Below, piece by piece: positions 14,272 to 22,135 of a DNA stretch of 22,846 bases. The DNA is from W589 sp964611805. Lineage in GTDB: Bacteria > Chloroflexota > Dehalococcoidia > Dehalococcoidales > Fen-1064. The notes under the pieces were generated by a model. That model was not told where the DNA came from and searched no databases. It worked only from the letters and a program-made list of their open reading frames with translations. Made by a program: the position numbers and the translations under genes. The stretch is taken from the NCBI GenBank assembly GCA_964611805.1, contig CAZTBG010000032.1, positions 1 through 22,846 on the forward strand, in the 5' to 3' direction. The number at the start of each line of letters is the position of its first letter. Position 1 is the stretch's first letter.

Positions 14272-15477
14272 TTACTTGAGCTCTTCCCGGGTGTAGTCAA
14301 GAATACGGCGGGCGACAATAAGCATGTTTATCTGACCGGTACCTTCGAAGATATCGTTTATCTTGCCGTCCCGCATCCACTTCTCAAGCAAATACTTGCG
14401 GGAGTAGCCCAGCGGCCCCATCATCTCGACAGCCTTCTGGGTTATCCGTGTAACCACGATTCCAGCCTTTGCCTTGGCCATCGAGGCCTCGAGGCTGTTT
14501 GGCTGGAACTGGCTCATCATCCAAACGGCACGCAGCATCAGCATCAGAGCGGCCTTGTAAGCGGCTTCCAGTTCCATTACGTCGCGCTCAATAGCTGTTA
14601 GCTTATGGCGTGGTAGTCCATACCTTATGGGGATTCCTTCCTTCTCCAGTGCCTCTTTAACAAAATCAAGCGAAGCACGCCCAACCCCGAGGGCCATGGC
14701 AGCAATAATGGGTCGGGTGGCATCAAAGGTGGCCATCGCCCGCTTGAAACCGGCGGTCTGGCCTGAGTCGACCCTTCTCACCTCGGGACTGCCCAGAATA
14801 TTCTCATACGGGATACGGCAGTTGTCGAGGATGAGAGTGGCGGTATCACTGGCCCGAATTCCAAGCTTGTTCTCCACCTTATCGATATGTGCTCCCGGTG
14901 TGCCGGCTTCAACCACAAACGGTTTCATGCCAGCCCGCCCGGCTGTCCTGTCAACCGTAGCCCAGACAACAACAAGGCCATCGGACTCCTCCATCGACCT
15001 TTGCCCGCCGGTGATGAATATTTTCTCACCATTGAGCACCCATTCATTAGTCTCGGTATCGAGAACTGCCGTTGTCTGAATAGCCGCCGTATCCGAGCCA
15101 CAGCCTGGTTCGGTCATAGCCATAGCACCCCACTTGGGCTCACCTTCGGCGAAGCGCTTCAGAAACTTGGCCTGCTGCTCCTGTGTACCACTCGTCAGTA
15201 CGGCAGCCCCGCCCAGACCAGAACCGGGTGCCACCAGCATCAGGCCAGCATCGCCCCAGCAGTTCTCCAGTATCCGCAGGGATGCCCCAACACCCAGGCC
15301 CAGTATGCCACCACCACCCTGTGCCTGCTGCTGCCAACTTCGTGCAATTAAATCCTTGGGGCTCTCGTGCTCGTGTTCATCATAGTAACGGGAAAGCGGA
15401 CGAATAACCTCTACGGCTTCTTTATGGGCTGCATCTATCACTGCCTGCTCTTCGGACGTTAGTTCGAAATCAATCAT
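14272..15477 (-). CDS. Acyl-CoA dehydrogenase
   Basis: A 401-residue FAD-dependent acyl-CoA dehydrogenase that makes a 2,3-enoyl-CoA and passes electrons to an electron-transfer flavoprotein. Family motifs: AMTEPGCGSD (flavin and substrate binding), WVLNGEKIFITGG, and the C-terminal MMGPLGYSRKYLLEKWMRDGKINDIFEGTGQI, whose Glu (about residue 378) is in the usual catalytic-base position. A Gly-rich stretch AQGGGGILGLGVG stands near residues 52-64. AGGAGGT lies eight bases before the ATG. It starts 32 bases after the stop of a second acyl-CoA dehydrogenase on the same strand. The substrate chain cannot be told from sequence. No electron-transfer flavoprotein genes are nearby. Confidence 0.92.
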   Translation of the reverse strand: MIDFELTSEEQAVIDAAHKEAVEVIRPLSRYYDEHEHESPKDLIARSWQQQAQGGGGILGLGVGASLRILENCWGDAGLMLVAPGSGLGGAAVLTSGTQEQQAKFLKRFAEGEPKWGAMAMTEPGCGSDTAAIQTTAVLDTETNEWVLNGEKIFITGGQRSMEESDGLVVVWATVDRTAGRAGMKPFVVEAGTPGAHIDKVENKLGIRASDTATLILDNCRIPYENILGSPEVRRVDSGQTAGFKRAMATFDATRPIIAAMALGVGRASLDFVKEALEKEGIPIRYGLPRHKLTAIERDVMELEAAYKAALMLMLRAVWMMSQFQPNSLEASMAKAKAGIVVTRITQKAVEMMGPLGYSRKYLLEKWMRDGKINDIFEGTGQINMLIVARRILDYTREELK

Positions 15478-15509
15478 TGCTCGATACCTCCTGCTGTAAA
15501 TGTGCTGGC

Positions 15510-16604
15510 CTAGACAATGGCCATCCCATCAAAGGTGGCAAATCCACGACCGTTCCTGAACCAGAGCTCTACCGGATGGTCGCGAATATAGCCGTGGCCG
15601 CCCAGTACCTGGACGGCGTTGTTGGTGACACTTATTGCCATATCGTCGGCATACATCTTCGCCAGGGAAGCTTCCTTGGTAGCGTTTTCATTACGGTCGA
15701 GTTTCCAGGCAGCCTCCCACGTCATCAGCCGGGTAGCATCAATGTCGATAGCCATTTCAGCCAGCATGAAAGCGATTGCCTGCCTGGAGGCAATCGGCTC
15801 ACCGAAGGCATGACGCTCTTTGGCATAGTCCCGGGCATATTCAAAGGCAGCCCTTGCAACACCAACCGCCATCGCAGAGAGGGCTACTTTCGAGAGGTTC
15901 AATATCCGGCCGAAATCACACCCCGCATCACCACCTAGCCGATTTTCCCTAGGCACCTTGCAGTCTTTCAATGACAGCTCGTAGGTAGCCAGGGCCTTTA
16001 TCCCCATGTTCTTCTCACGCTCGGCAACCTCTAGCCCCGGAGTACCCTTTTCGACAATAAAACCCTGGGTATTACCTCCTTCGTTGGCGTAGACCAGAAA
16101 CAGGTCGGCATCGGCGGCCAGGGGGACATAGCATTTCTCACCATTGAGTAGATACCCACCGTTGTCACGTCTGGCTGTGGTCTGTAGTGAAGCCGGGTCG
16201 AAGTCAAAACGTGGCTCAATCAGGGCAGCGGTGGCTGCCTTGAATTTGTCACCACAAAAGGAGGGGAGGTGCTGTTTCTTCTGCTCATCGGTGCCCATCT
16301 CGACCACCGGGGTTGCTACAAGAGAAGGACATAGGATATGCATCGCCATCGACAGGTCTCCCCAGGCCAGCTCCTCGGCAATCAGGGTGCCGGTCAGTGC
16401 CGAGCGTTCACCACCGAGACCCTGGAACTCCTCCGGGATACTGCTGGTGATGAACCCCAGGTCCCAGGCGGTATCAATAATATTCGAGGGTATTTCACCA
16501 CTTTCGTCGCACTCCCGGTAAACTTTCCGGACATGGTCGTTAACGAACTCCTTGACCATGTTGACAATCATCTGTTGCTCTTCACTGGGGCTAAAAGAAA
16601 TCAT
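15510..16604 (-). CDS. Acyl-CoA dehydrogenase-like protein, short C-terminus with Asp at the catalytic position
   Basis: A 364-residue acyl-CoA dehydrogenase homologue. It has FSPSEEQQMIVNMVKEFV at the N-terminus, YLLNGEKCYVPLA in the middle barrel, KERHAFGEPIASRQAIAFMLAEM, and VQVLGGHGYIRDHPVELWFRNGRG near the end. The protein stops at FATFDGMAIV, so the last helix usual in the family (LIIAREL-type) is missing and Asp359 stands where the common FEG/YEG motif has Glu. Asp-based relatives exist in the family, so it may be an active enzyme with unusual chemistry or a partner subunit. The sequence between the two genes shows no frameshifted tail. The start is the ATG at 16604, with GGAGG five bases upstream. 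It precedes the conventional acyl-CoA dehydrogenase. Confidence 0.88.
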   Translation of the reverse strand: MISFSPSEEQQMIVNMVKEFVNDHVRKVYRECDESGEIPSNIIDTAWDLGFITSSIPEEFQGLGGERSALTGTLIAEELAWGDLSMAMHILCPSLVATPVVEMGTDEQKKQHLPSFCGDKFKAATAALIEPRFDFDPASLQTTARRDNGGYLLNGEKCYVPLAADADLFLVYANEGGNTQGFIVEKGTPGLEVAEREKNMGIKALATYELSLKDCKVPRENRLGGDAGCDFGRILNLSKVALSAMAVGVARAAFEYARDYAKERHAFGEPIASRQAIAFMLAEMAIDIDATRLMTWEAAWKLDRNENATKEASLAKMYADDMAISVTNNAVQVLGGHGYIRDHPVELWFRNGRGFATFDGMAIV

Positions 16605-16704
16605 CACTACCTCCCTGAGTCGATAATATGAAACTGTACGAGGTTGTGCATATTGACCTACAAGACAAAATAGCACAGAAAGGCCGTTTTATCAAACTAT
16701 GTAC

Positions 16705-17274
16705 CTATTTCTCAAGCTCCAGGCCGACACTGAAAGCTTTGGCAACAACCTCTCCGAACGCCTGGTAACGGCGGGGTGGCGAGACAAAGATAAATGGCCT
16801 GATTTTATCGACATCCGGGCGGCCATCAGTGAGACAATCATCGGAGACGTGAGTCTCCTCTATACGGCCGACAATAAGGCAGTGGCTACCGAGCTCCAGC
16901 ATATGCACCACATGGCATTCCAGATTGATGGGACACTGCTCAATCAGAGGTGCTTTTTCAACCTCCCCGTAGAATACGTTGAAGTTGCAAACCGCCACCT
17001 TATCTGCATTAGCTCCAGACCTGACCCCGCAGTAGTCTGCCTCCTTCACCAAGTCTACAGAAGGCACGTTTACGGAAAAGGTCCCGTTTTGTTTGATACC
17101 CTTCAGTGTATAGCGTTCGTGACGCAATGCCACTGAAATCATTGGTGGCGTACCATTGGCGATTCCACACCAGGCAATTGCCAGGAAGTTCGGCTTGCCA
17201 TCAACCTCCGCCCCCACAAGTAATGTGGGCATCGGATAGATTAGTATCGACGGGCCAATCTTGGTCTTACCCAT
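16705..17274 (-). CDS. Flavin reductase-like (flavoredoxin-type) FMN protein
   Basis: A 189-residue protein of the flavin reductase-like split-barrel family. Expected features are present: MPTLLVGAEVDGKPNFLAIAWCGIANGTPPMISVALRHERYT in the first half, NGTFSVNVPS, and a C-terminal Y/F-rich loop (PRRYQAFGEVVAKAF). Such proteins bind FMN and act as flavin reductases or electron carriers (flavoredoxin). AAGGAG lies seven bases before the ATG. It is the first gene of a leftward series followed after 100 bases by the two acyl-CoA dehydrogenases, so a shared redox role is plausible but inferred from position only. Confidence 0.85.
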   Translation of the reverse strand: MGKTKIGPSILIYPMPTLLVGAEVDGKPNFLAIAWCGIANGTPPMISVALRHERYTLKGIKQNGTFSVNVPSVDLVKEADYCGVRSGANADKVAVCNFNVFYGEVEKAPLIEQCPINLECHVVHMLELGSHCLIVGRIEETHVSDDCLTDGRPDVDKIRPFIFVSPPRRYQAFGEVVAKAFSVGLELEK

Positions 17275-17642
17275 TTCTTTACTCCTTATTGTTACTCTGC
17301 TGTAGCGGCATCACTCGTCGGAAAAGGTCTCACCTTTTTGATATCGGTATGGACACTTTAAGTTGCCTACCTGGCTTTGTCAACCACGACCACTCTATTG
17401 CACTACCCGTGTAAGTCGACAGTCACTCGCTGAATTTATAGCATCACTTGTAGCAATGCCAGCCGGTGTGATATCAGTTATTGATAGTCTGCCTTGTTGT
17501 GATTTTCCCGGTTAGTATTGACAAAACCCTTAACTGGTGATAGTTTAATACGTGAGAAATATAAATTTCTTACCTGCCTACCACCGTATTAAAAAGGAAG
17601 TAATTGAGGACTGTATTAACTACATTAGAAAGGAGAAACGGC
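17275..17642. other. 368-base intergenic region between divergent genes
   Basis: No convincing gene was found in this stretch. It holds the upstream regions of the flavin reductase (leftward) and the lipoprotein (rightward), with one promoter-like element at 17518-17549. The composition becomes AT-rich toward the right. I saw no tRNA, strong hairpin or repeat in it. Confidence 0.6.
17518..17549 (+). promoter_or_regulatory. Candidate promoter of the lipoprotein gene
   Basis: A perfect TTGACA stands at 17518-17523. The -10 is either TAGTTT (17541-17546, spacer 17) or the better TTTAAT (17544-17549, spacer 20). It would give a leader of roughly 90 bases. Confidence 0.4.
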
Positions 17643-18530
17643 ATGAAAAGAAAAGTCCTATTTGGAGTGGCGTTGTTGGCGTCAGTGGCACTAGTGTTGG
17701 CAGGCTGTGGTGGTGGTGTCTCTCAGGAAGACTATGATGCGGCGGTGGCTGATTTGGACGTTTGCCAGGATGAAGTAGCCTCTCTACAGAGTGACCTGGC
17801 TGCTGCCAATGCTGCCAAGGCTGAAGCCGAGAGCGAACTGGACGATTGTGAGAGCGAACTGGCTGACCTGGCCGACTGTGGCGTTGACTTAGCTGCCGCC
17901 AACGAGGAAATTGCTGACCTGCAAGATGAAATTGCTGACCTGGAAGCAGAAATCGCCGACCTGGAAGAGGAGCTAGCCGCATGTCTCGCAGCCGGTGAGG
18001 AAGAAGAAGAGGAAGAAGAAGAAGAGGAAGAAGAAGAGGAAGAGGAAGAGGAGGAAGAAGAAGAGGAGGAAATTGAACTCTCGTTTACACCAGCCACTTA
18101 TACCAATTCTGAATATGGCTTCTCCCTCCAGTATCCCAATACCTGGACAGCGAAGACAGACGACCCGGCTGAGGGTGTTGTTGCTCGGTTTGGTGGCGGT
18201 GCATATAACCAGCCTGCGGTCAGGGTTATTATTCTAGACGAATCCGTAGGAGCTACCCTGGAAGAGGCCTTCGCCGCGGTGCTGGAGAGTGACGGTAAAA
18301 CCCTGACCTCTATGGAAACAAGTGAGGTAACCATTAACGGTACCGTATTTACCGAGGGTGTACCAGTCTATTCACATCCGCTAGGCTACGGTGACTACGA
18401 TAGCAAGATCATTGGATTGGTCAAGGATGGTAAGTGGATTATTATTGAAGTGTACACTCTCCCTGCCTTAGGTCCATGGTCAAGCGCTACTCTGCAAGAC
18501 GAGATATTCAGTACTGTAACGTTCGACTAA
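17643..18530 (+). CDS. Lipoprotein with coiled coil, 25-residue poly-Glu run and C-terminal globular domain
   Basis: The 295-residue protein begins with a lipoprotein signal (MKRKVLFGVALLASVALVLAGC); the lipobox LAGC puts the lipid-anchored Cys at 22. Residues 26-117 form a long acidic coiled coil, with heptad-like repeats such as ADLQDEIADLEAEIADLEEEL and several Cys residues. Residues 119-143 are 25 consecutive Glu, coded only by GAA and GAG. The C-terminal domain (145-295) begins YTNSEYGFSLQYPNTW and resembles the PsbP/DcrB-like fold found in bacterial lipoproteins. It is probably exported and anchored to the outer face of the membrane, with the coil and poly-Glu as a spacer. I start at the ATG at 17643, with AAAGGAG seven bases upstream. 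A strong hairpin follows. Confidence 0.85.
   Translation: MKRKVLFGVALLASVALVLAGCGGGVSQEDYDAAVADLDVCQDEVASLQSDLAAANAAKAEAESELDDCESELADLADCGVDLAAANEEIADLQDEIADLEAEIADLEEELAACLAAGEEEEEEEEEEEEEEEEEEEEEEEEEIELSFTPATYTNSEYGFSLQYPNTWTAKTDDPAEGVVARFGGGAYNQPAVRVIILDESVGATLEEAFAAVLESDGKTLTSMETSEVTINGTVFTEGVPVYSHPLGYGDYDSKIIGLVKDGKWIIIEVYTLPALGPWSSATLQDEIFSTVTFD
17997..18072 (+). repeat. 76-base pure purine tract coding poly-Glu
   Basis: Every base from 17997 to 18072 is A or G, in a low-complexity GAA/GAG repeat. The codons are mixed, not one repeated unit. The tract could expand or contract by slippage and could adopt triplex DNA; both are inference. Confidence 0.9.
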
Positions 18531-18558
18531 TCCTTATTTAGAATAGGTGAGAACTAAT

Positions 18559-18587
18559 GAAGGGCGTATCACAGGGATACGCCCTTC
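18559..18587 (+). terminator. Terminator-like hairpin of the lipoprotein gene
   Basis: GAAGGGCGTATC (18559-18570) and GATACGCCCTTC (18576-18587) pair perfectly over twelve bases with a five-base loop, 29 bases after the lipoprotein stop. The following sequence (ACCTCGAATTTTA) has only a modest T run. It lies before the convergent ABC-F gene. Confidence 0.65.
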
Positions 18588-18723
18588 ACCTCGAATTTTA
18601 AAACAGCTGTCAATTAACAACCGACGGCTATGAGTTTGCATGTGCTGTATCATGTCTTCCATTAGGGTTCTGCCACTCCTTATTTCACCGGAGAACAGCA
18701 AAGTACTGCTCAGCCAACTCGAC

Positions 18724-20661
18724 TCAACTCCTGCCTTCAGTAAACTCCTGCCTCATCCGCTCGGCTTCGACAGAGAGCCTTTCCCACTCGGCTGTTAGCT
18801 TACCGATAGCCTCCTTGAGACAGCGATGTTCCTCGATATTCTCAACCACCCGGCTGCCATTGTTATAATGTTCCTGTTCTGAAAACCGCCGCTCAATCTC
18901 CCGGAGTTTCCTTTCAAGCCGGTTAAGCTCAGCCTCAATCTCAGCAATCCGTTTCCTGACTGGAGCGCTCTTTCGGTAATACTGGTTCCTTAATTCACCC
19001 TCGGTCGTCCTGCGCTGACGTCGCTGGCCCCGGGAGGCTGACGTGACAGCCTCGCTTTCTCTGGACTCTTTCCAGTAGAGATAGCTATCATAGTCCCCGG
19101 GAAACACCTGCAGCCGCCCGTTTCGTATCTCGATAATCTTGTTGGCTATCTGGCGAATAAGGGTCCTGTCATGGGTAATAAAGCAGAGCGTGCCGCGGTA
19201 AGCCTCCAGGGCATCGGTCAGAATCTCCCGCGATATGATGTCAAGGTGGTTGGTTGGCTCGTCCATCAGGAGGAAGTTCGCCGGCCTGACCAGCATCTTG
19301 GCAATAGCAACACGCGCCTTCTCTCCGCCGGAAAGCACCGATATTTCTTTAAAAATGTCATCTCCGCTAAAGAGAAAGGCCCCGGCAAGCCCTCTTAAAC
19401 TCTGCTCCATCTCATCAGGGTTAGCCCGCTGTAGTTCGGTGAGAACGTTGTTCACCGGGTCGAGAAGCTCGAGCTGGTACTGAGCATAATAGGCTGTGCT
19501 AACATTATTCCCTAGCCTGCGCTCCCCCGCCTCGAAAGGTAACACCCCGGCCAGAATCCTGAGCAGGGTGGTCTTACCAGCGCCGTTTGGGCCCACCAGC
19601 GCCACCCGGTCGCCCCGGTTGAGTACCAGGTTCAGGTCGCGGTATACCACGTTATCACCATAGGCCTTTCGGATATGACTGAGAGATACCACTTCTTCGC
19701 CGCTCCTGGCAGGTGCGGGAAATGCAAATCGAATCTTTCTGGTAGCTCTGGGTACAACCACCTTCTCCATTTTTTCAAGACGCTTGAGCCGACTCTGCAC
19801 CTGGCTGGCCTTGGTGTTCTTGGCACGGAACCGCTCGATAAAACGCATCTCCTGCTTTATCTTTGCCTCCTGTCTTTTCGCTGTCGCCTGTCTTGTCTCC
19901 AGTTCCTTTTGCCTTGTGGTGATGTAGTTATCATAGTTCCCGTTGTGGAAGAAGACACCGTCCGCCTCGAAGGCGAGTACCTTACGGACAGTACGATTGA
20001 GAAAAGCCCGGTCATGGGAAGTAACAAGAACGGCTCCCCGGTAGCTCTCCAGGTAGTTTTCGAACCAGATGCAGGACTCCAGGTCAAGATGGTTCGTCGG
20101 CTCGTCAAGCAGAAGCAGGTTGGGCCGAATAAGCAGGAGCTTGGCCAACCGCGCACGCATCAACCAGCCGCCACTGAAGTCAGTCAGCAGTCGGTGGAAG
20201 TCTTCTTCGCTGAAACCCAGACCTGAAAGGACAATCTTTGCCTCGTGCCCAACATCATAGCCACCGGCCACCTCATAGGCATGCTGTGCTTCTCCCAGCT
20301 CACGTAACAGTTTTTCCTGGTCGGGTATAGTAGTCGGCTCCGTCAGTTTCTTCTGGATCAAATCAATCCGGTGGGCCAGCTGTGACACCTGTGGCGAGGC
20401 AGCGACCACATCTTCAAGCAGATACCCTTCAGGAGAAGTGGTAATATCCTGCTCCAGATACCCGATAGTAGTCCCTCTCCGTGTAGCGATACCGCCCGTG
20501 CCCGGTGTGGTCCTGCCGGCGATGATGTCAAACAGGGTCGTCTTTCCTGAACCGTTTGCCCCGATAATGGCAATTCGGTCCTTCGGGCCAATGGTAAAAG
20601 TAACGGCGCTGAACAGAGTCCTGTCTCCGTAAGACTTGCTAATATTATGTATGTTCAACAT
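18724..20661 (-). CDS. ABC-F family ATPase
   Basis: A 645-residue ABC-F protein with two ATPase domains and no membrane segment. Domain 1 has GANGSGKTT, DFSGGWLMRARLAKLL and LLLLDEPTNHLD. Domain 2 has GPNGAGKTT, VLSGGEKARVAIAKML and FLLMDEPTNHLD. Between them is the interdomain linker with charged helices (RQATAKRQEAKIKQEMRFIERFRAKNTKASQVQSRLKRLEKME), the part that in ABC-F factors reaches the ribosomal tRNA site. A C-terminal coiled coil (about 565-640) resembles Uup and YdiF. ABC-F proteins act on the ribosome in translation, and some give antibiotic resistance; which subgroup this is cannot be decided here. The start MLNIHNISKSYGD is the ATG at 20661 with GGAG about 11 bases upstream. Confidence 0.93.
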   Translation of the reverse strand: MLNIHNISKSYGDRTLFSAVTFTIGPKDRIAIIGANGSGKTTLFDIIAGRTTPGTGGIATRRGTTIGYLEQDITTSPEGYLLEDVVAASPQVSQLAHRIDLIQKKLTEPTTIPDQEKLLRELGEAQHAYEVAGGYDVGHEAKIVLSGLGFSEEDFHRLLTDFSGGWLMRARLAKLLLIRPNLLLLDEPTNHLDLESCIWFENYLESYRGAVLVTSHDRAFLNRTVRKVLAFEADGVFFHNGNYDNYITTRQKELETRQATAKRQEAKIKQEMRFIERFRAKNTKASQVQSRLKRLEKMEKVVVPRATRKIRFAFPAPARSGEEVVSLSHIRKAYGDNVVYRDLNLVLNRGDRVALVGPNGAGKTTLLRILAGVLPFEAGERRLGNNVSTAYYAQYQLELLDPVNNVLTELQRANPDEMEQSLRGLAGAFLFSGDDIFKEISVLSGGEKARVAIAKMLVRPANFLLMDEPTNHLDIISREILTDALEAYRGTLCFITHDRTLIRQIANKIIEIRNGRLQVFPGDYDSYLYWKESRESEAVTSASRGQRRQRRTTEGELRNQYYRKSAPVRKRIAEIEAELNRLERKLREIERRFSEQEHYNNGSRVVENIEEHRCLKEAIGKLTAEWERLSVEAERMRQEFTEGRS

Positions 20662-20892
20662 TTTATGTATATCTCCAGGGCATGATTATACGGCATAAAG
20701 AAGTTAAAGTGGGCATAATTAGACAAGGAAAAGCGCGAGGTACACCTTTCAGACACAGAAAGGCGAAACAAAGATTGGCAGGTTATCTAGGTTTGTTTTA
20801 GCTATATGAAACATCACAAATCCAGGATAATTATACTGACAAGTATGGCCAAAGTCAACGATGTGTACTCGTCGGTAGTGGGTCATTTTGAA

Positions 20893-21240
20893 TCAATAGT
20901 ACTTATGAGTGGAAGGATTATAATGCCGTGTGTATGTTAATGTTGTGGAACCCCGAATCAGAGGAGTGGTATCCGGTTGCCCCTCAATCCATACCCGAAG
21001 ACCGTTCATTTCTAATATTTTGCGAAACTTATCAAAGTGAAAAACAATTTCTTTCAGAAACCTCGCCTGACTACCACGAATGTGGAGTGAGTACTGGCAT
21101 TCCCCGCACGTTAGATACTCTTTGTCCCAAATGTCAGGCGTTAATATCACTTGTTTCAGACAGCCAGGGCATTTATAAGAAATGCGAAAATAGTTAATAA
21201 GTTCTTTATCAATCTTCACCAGATGTTGTTTGTTATTCAT
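20893..21240 (-). CDS. Small zinc-ribbon-like protein
   Basis: A 115-residue basic protein of unknown function. YKCPGC and LTCGEC form two CxxC pairs about 20 residues apart, as in a zinc ribbon. The N-terminal part (MNNKQHLVKIDKELINYFRISY) is short, and the C-terminal part is basic (FLKEIVFHFDKFRKILEMNG) and ends in NPSTHKYY. I start at the ATG at 21240, which has GGGGAG seven bases upstream, leaving off five codons of open frame. It lies 64 bases downstream of the 74-residue gene on the same strand, in AT-rich DNA at the edge of the accessory right end. The zinc-binding role is inferred from the cysteines only. Confidence 0.6.
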   Translation of the reverse strand: MNNKQHLVKIDKELINYFRISYKCPGCLKQVILTPDIWDKEYLTCGECQYSLHIRGSQARFLKEIVFHFDKFRKILEMNGLRVWIEGQPDTTPLIRGSTTLTYTRHYNPSTHKYY

Positions 21241-21304
21241 AAAGCTACTCCCCAATAAAATAGGTAAAATATGATTGAGTTTGATACTAAAGTGTATATT
21301 AGTA

Positions 21305-21529
21305 CTAACGCCTTAACAGAAAAGATACAACAAGATGACGGTCTATGCGTGTTACCTCATGAGACAGAATGTCCCAACCACCTCCTTGAAATGTCTCGCT
21401 AGCTTTTTGTGCATTCTGTAACATCTGGTTCAATACAACAGTTACAGATTGACTGACTTCGTTGGCAGTAGCGTCTGCCATGCCAACCTTAAGTTCACCA
21501 GTGGTGACAACTATTCCATACTCAGTCAT
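21305..21529 (-). CDS. Unrecognised 74-residue protein
   Basis: I do not recognise the family. The protein starts MTEYGIVVTTGELKVG, has an amphipathic helix (ANEVSQSVTVVLNQMLQNAQKASETF), and ends GGGWDILSHEVTRIDRHLVVSFLLRR. The 'GW-D/E-I-x-S-H ... LVVSFLL-RR' ending recalls small alpha-beta proteins of the DUF4177 type, as weak family resemblance only. GAGGAGG lies five bases before the ATG, so it is probably translated. It diverges from the toxin-antitoxin-like pair and is followed leftward by the zinc-ribbon gene. Confidence 0.6.
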   Translation of the reverse strand: MTEYGIVVTTGELKVGMADATANEVSQSVTVVLNQMLQNAQKASETFQGGGWDILSHEVTRIDRHLVVSFLLRR

Positions 21530-21617
21530 TACTGCCTCCTCTCGAGCTTTGTCGAGTGTTTTTAGGGCTATTTAGTAAAATTTTATGAAATCTTTACAAA
21601 AAACCGTACAAAATTTG

Positions 21618-21660
21618 TTGACAAATATGGTACAATATATTGTACCATCATTAGTACAAT
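21618..21660. promoter_or_regulatory. Palindromic operator and promoter region of the toxin-antitoxin-like module
   Basis: A perfect 22-base palindrome (21627-21648; half-site ATGGTACAAT, then AT, then its mirror) lies between divergent genes. TTGACA stands at 21618-21623, TACAAT at 21655-21660. The hexamer GTACAA occurs on one strand or the other at 21606, 21630, 21641 and 21654, so the palindrome is embedded in an array of half-sites. This layout is typical for autoregulation of a toxin-antitoxin promoter by its own antitoxin complex; the assignment of -35 and -10 within it is uncertain. Confidence 0.6.
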
Positions 21661-21685
21661 TTTTATATAGAGAAGGTGATGCGAA

Positions 21686-22135
21686 ATGATTAATACTATG
21701 TTTGCTGATGATATAGTTAGTGCTACCGACTTAAGAAATAACCAGAGAGAGTGGCTAGAAAAAGCATATCGCAAGCCAGTAACTGTAAATTATGGTCGTA
21801 GACAACTAGCGATTATGAACCGAGACCAAGTCAGCAAGTTATATATAGCACTTTATTATACTGAATTAGTACTCAGGGCTTGCCAAGAATTTAGAGAGAA
21901 TAAGGAAAGCTCAGTCTTTCCCTGGGTTGAAAATTTGCAGGATAATGAAAAGATTAAATTCTACACTGAACTAGCAAACTGCACACTCAAGGCGAGTGTT
22001 GCAGGTAATTGGGATAAACTTGAGATTCTTATAGAAGATTGGAAGGCGACAGCCGAAGTAGAGCAAGACCCCGAACTCGCAAGAGTATTATTGGCAAAGG
22101 GTGACCCTTCGCAGTATGTCGAAGTCAAAGACTAG
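21686..22135 (+). CDS. Phd/YefM-like antitoxin with a long C-terminal extension
   Basis: A 149-residue protein whose first 50 residues look like a Phd/YefM DNA-binding fold: SATDLRNNQREWLEKAYRKPVTVNYGRRQLAIMNRDQV. The usual pattern is 'A/S-T-xL-R-N', a helix, then a strand with a G-R-x-x-L/A-I/V-turn. The remaining 100 residues, mostly helical and acidic, are longer than in a standard antitoxin and may be the toxin-binding part. GAAGGTG lies about seven bases before the ATG. The stop overlaps the start of the toxin gene by 20 bases. It is antitoxin-first, as in most type II modules. Without a toxin assay this stays a prediction. Confidence 0.65.
   Translation: MINTMFADDIVSATDLRNNQREWLEKAYRKPVTVNYGRRQLAIMNRDQVSKLYIALYYTELVLRACQEFRENKESSVFPWVENLQDNEKIKFYTELANCTLKASVAGNWDKLEILIEDWKATAEVEQDPELARVLLAKGDPSQYVEVKD

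Noticed and set aside
17732..18097. Long reverse-strand frame opposite the lipoprotein, reading as poly-Ser.
   Set aside because: It is the antisense shadow of the GAA/GAG repeat and coiled coil; no start signal or family match.
20745..20763. Hairpin CCTTTC/GAAAGG between the ABC-F gene and the small zinc gene.
   Set aside because: Six pairs with no U tail and no clear gene context.
20928..21197. Plus-strand frame opposite the zinc-ribbon gene.
   Set aside because: It lies entirely over the opposite gene, which has a good ribosome binding site and paired CxxC motifs.
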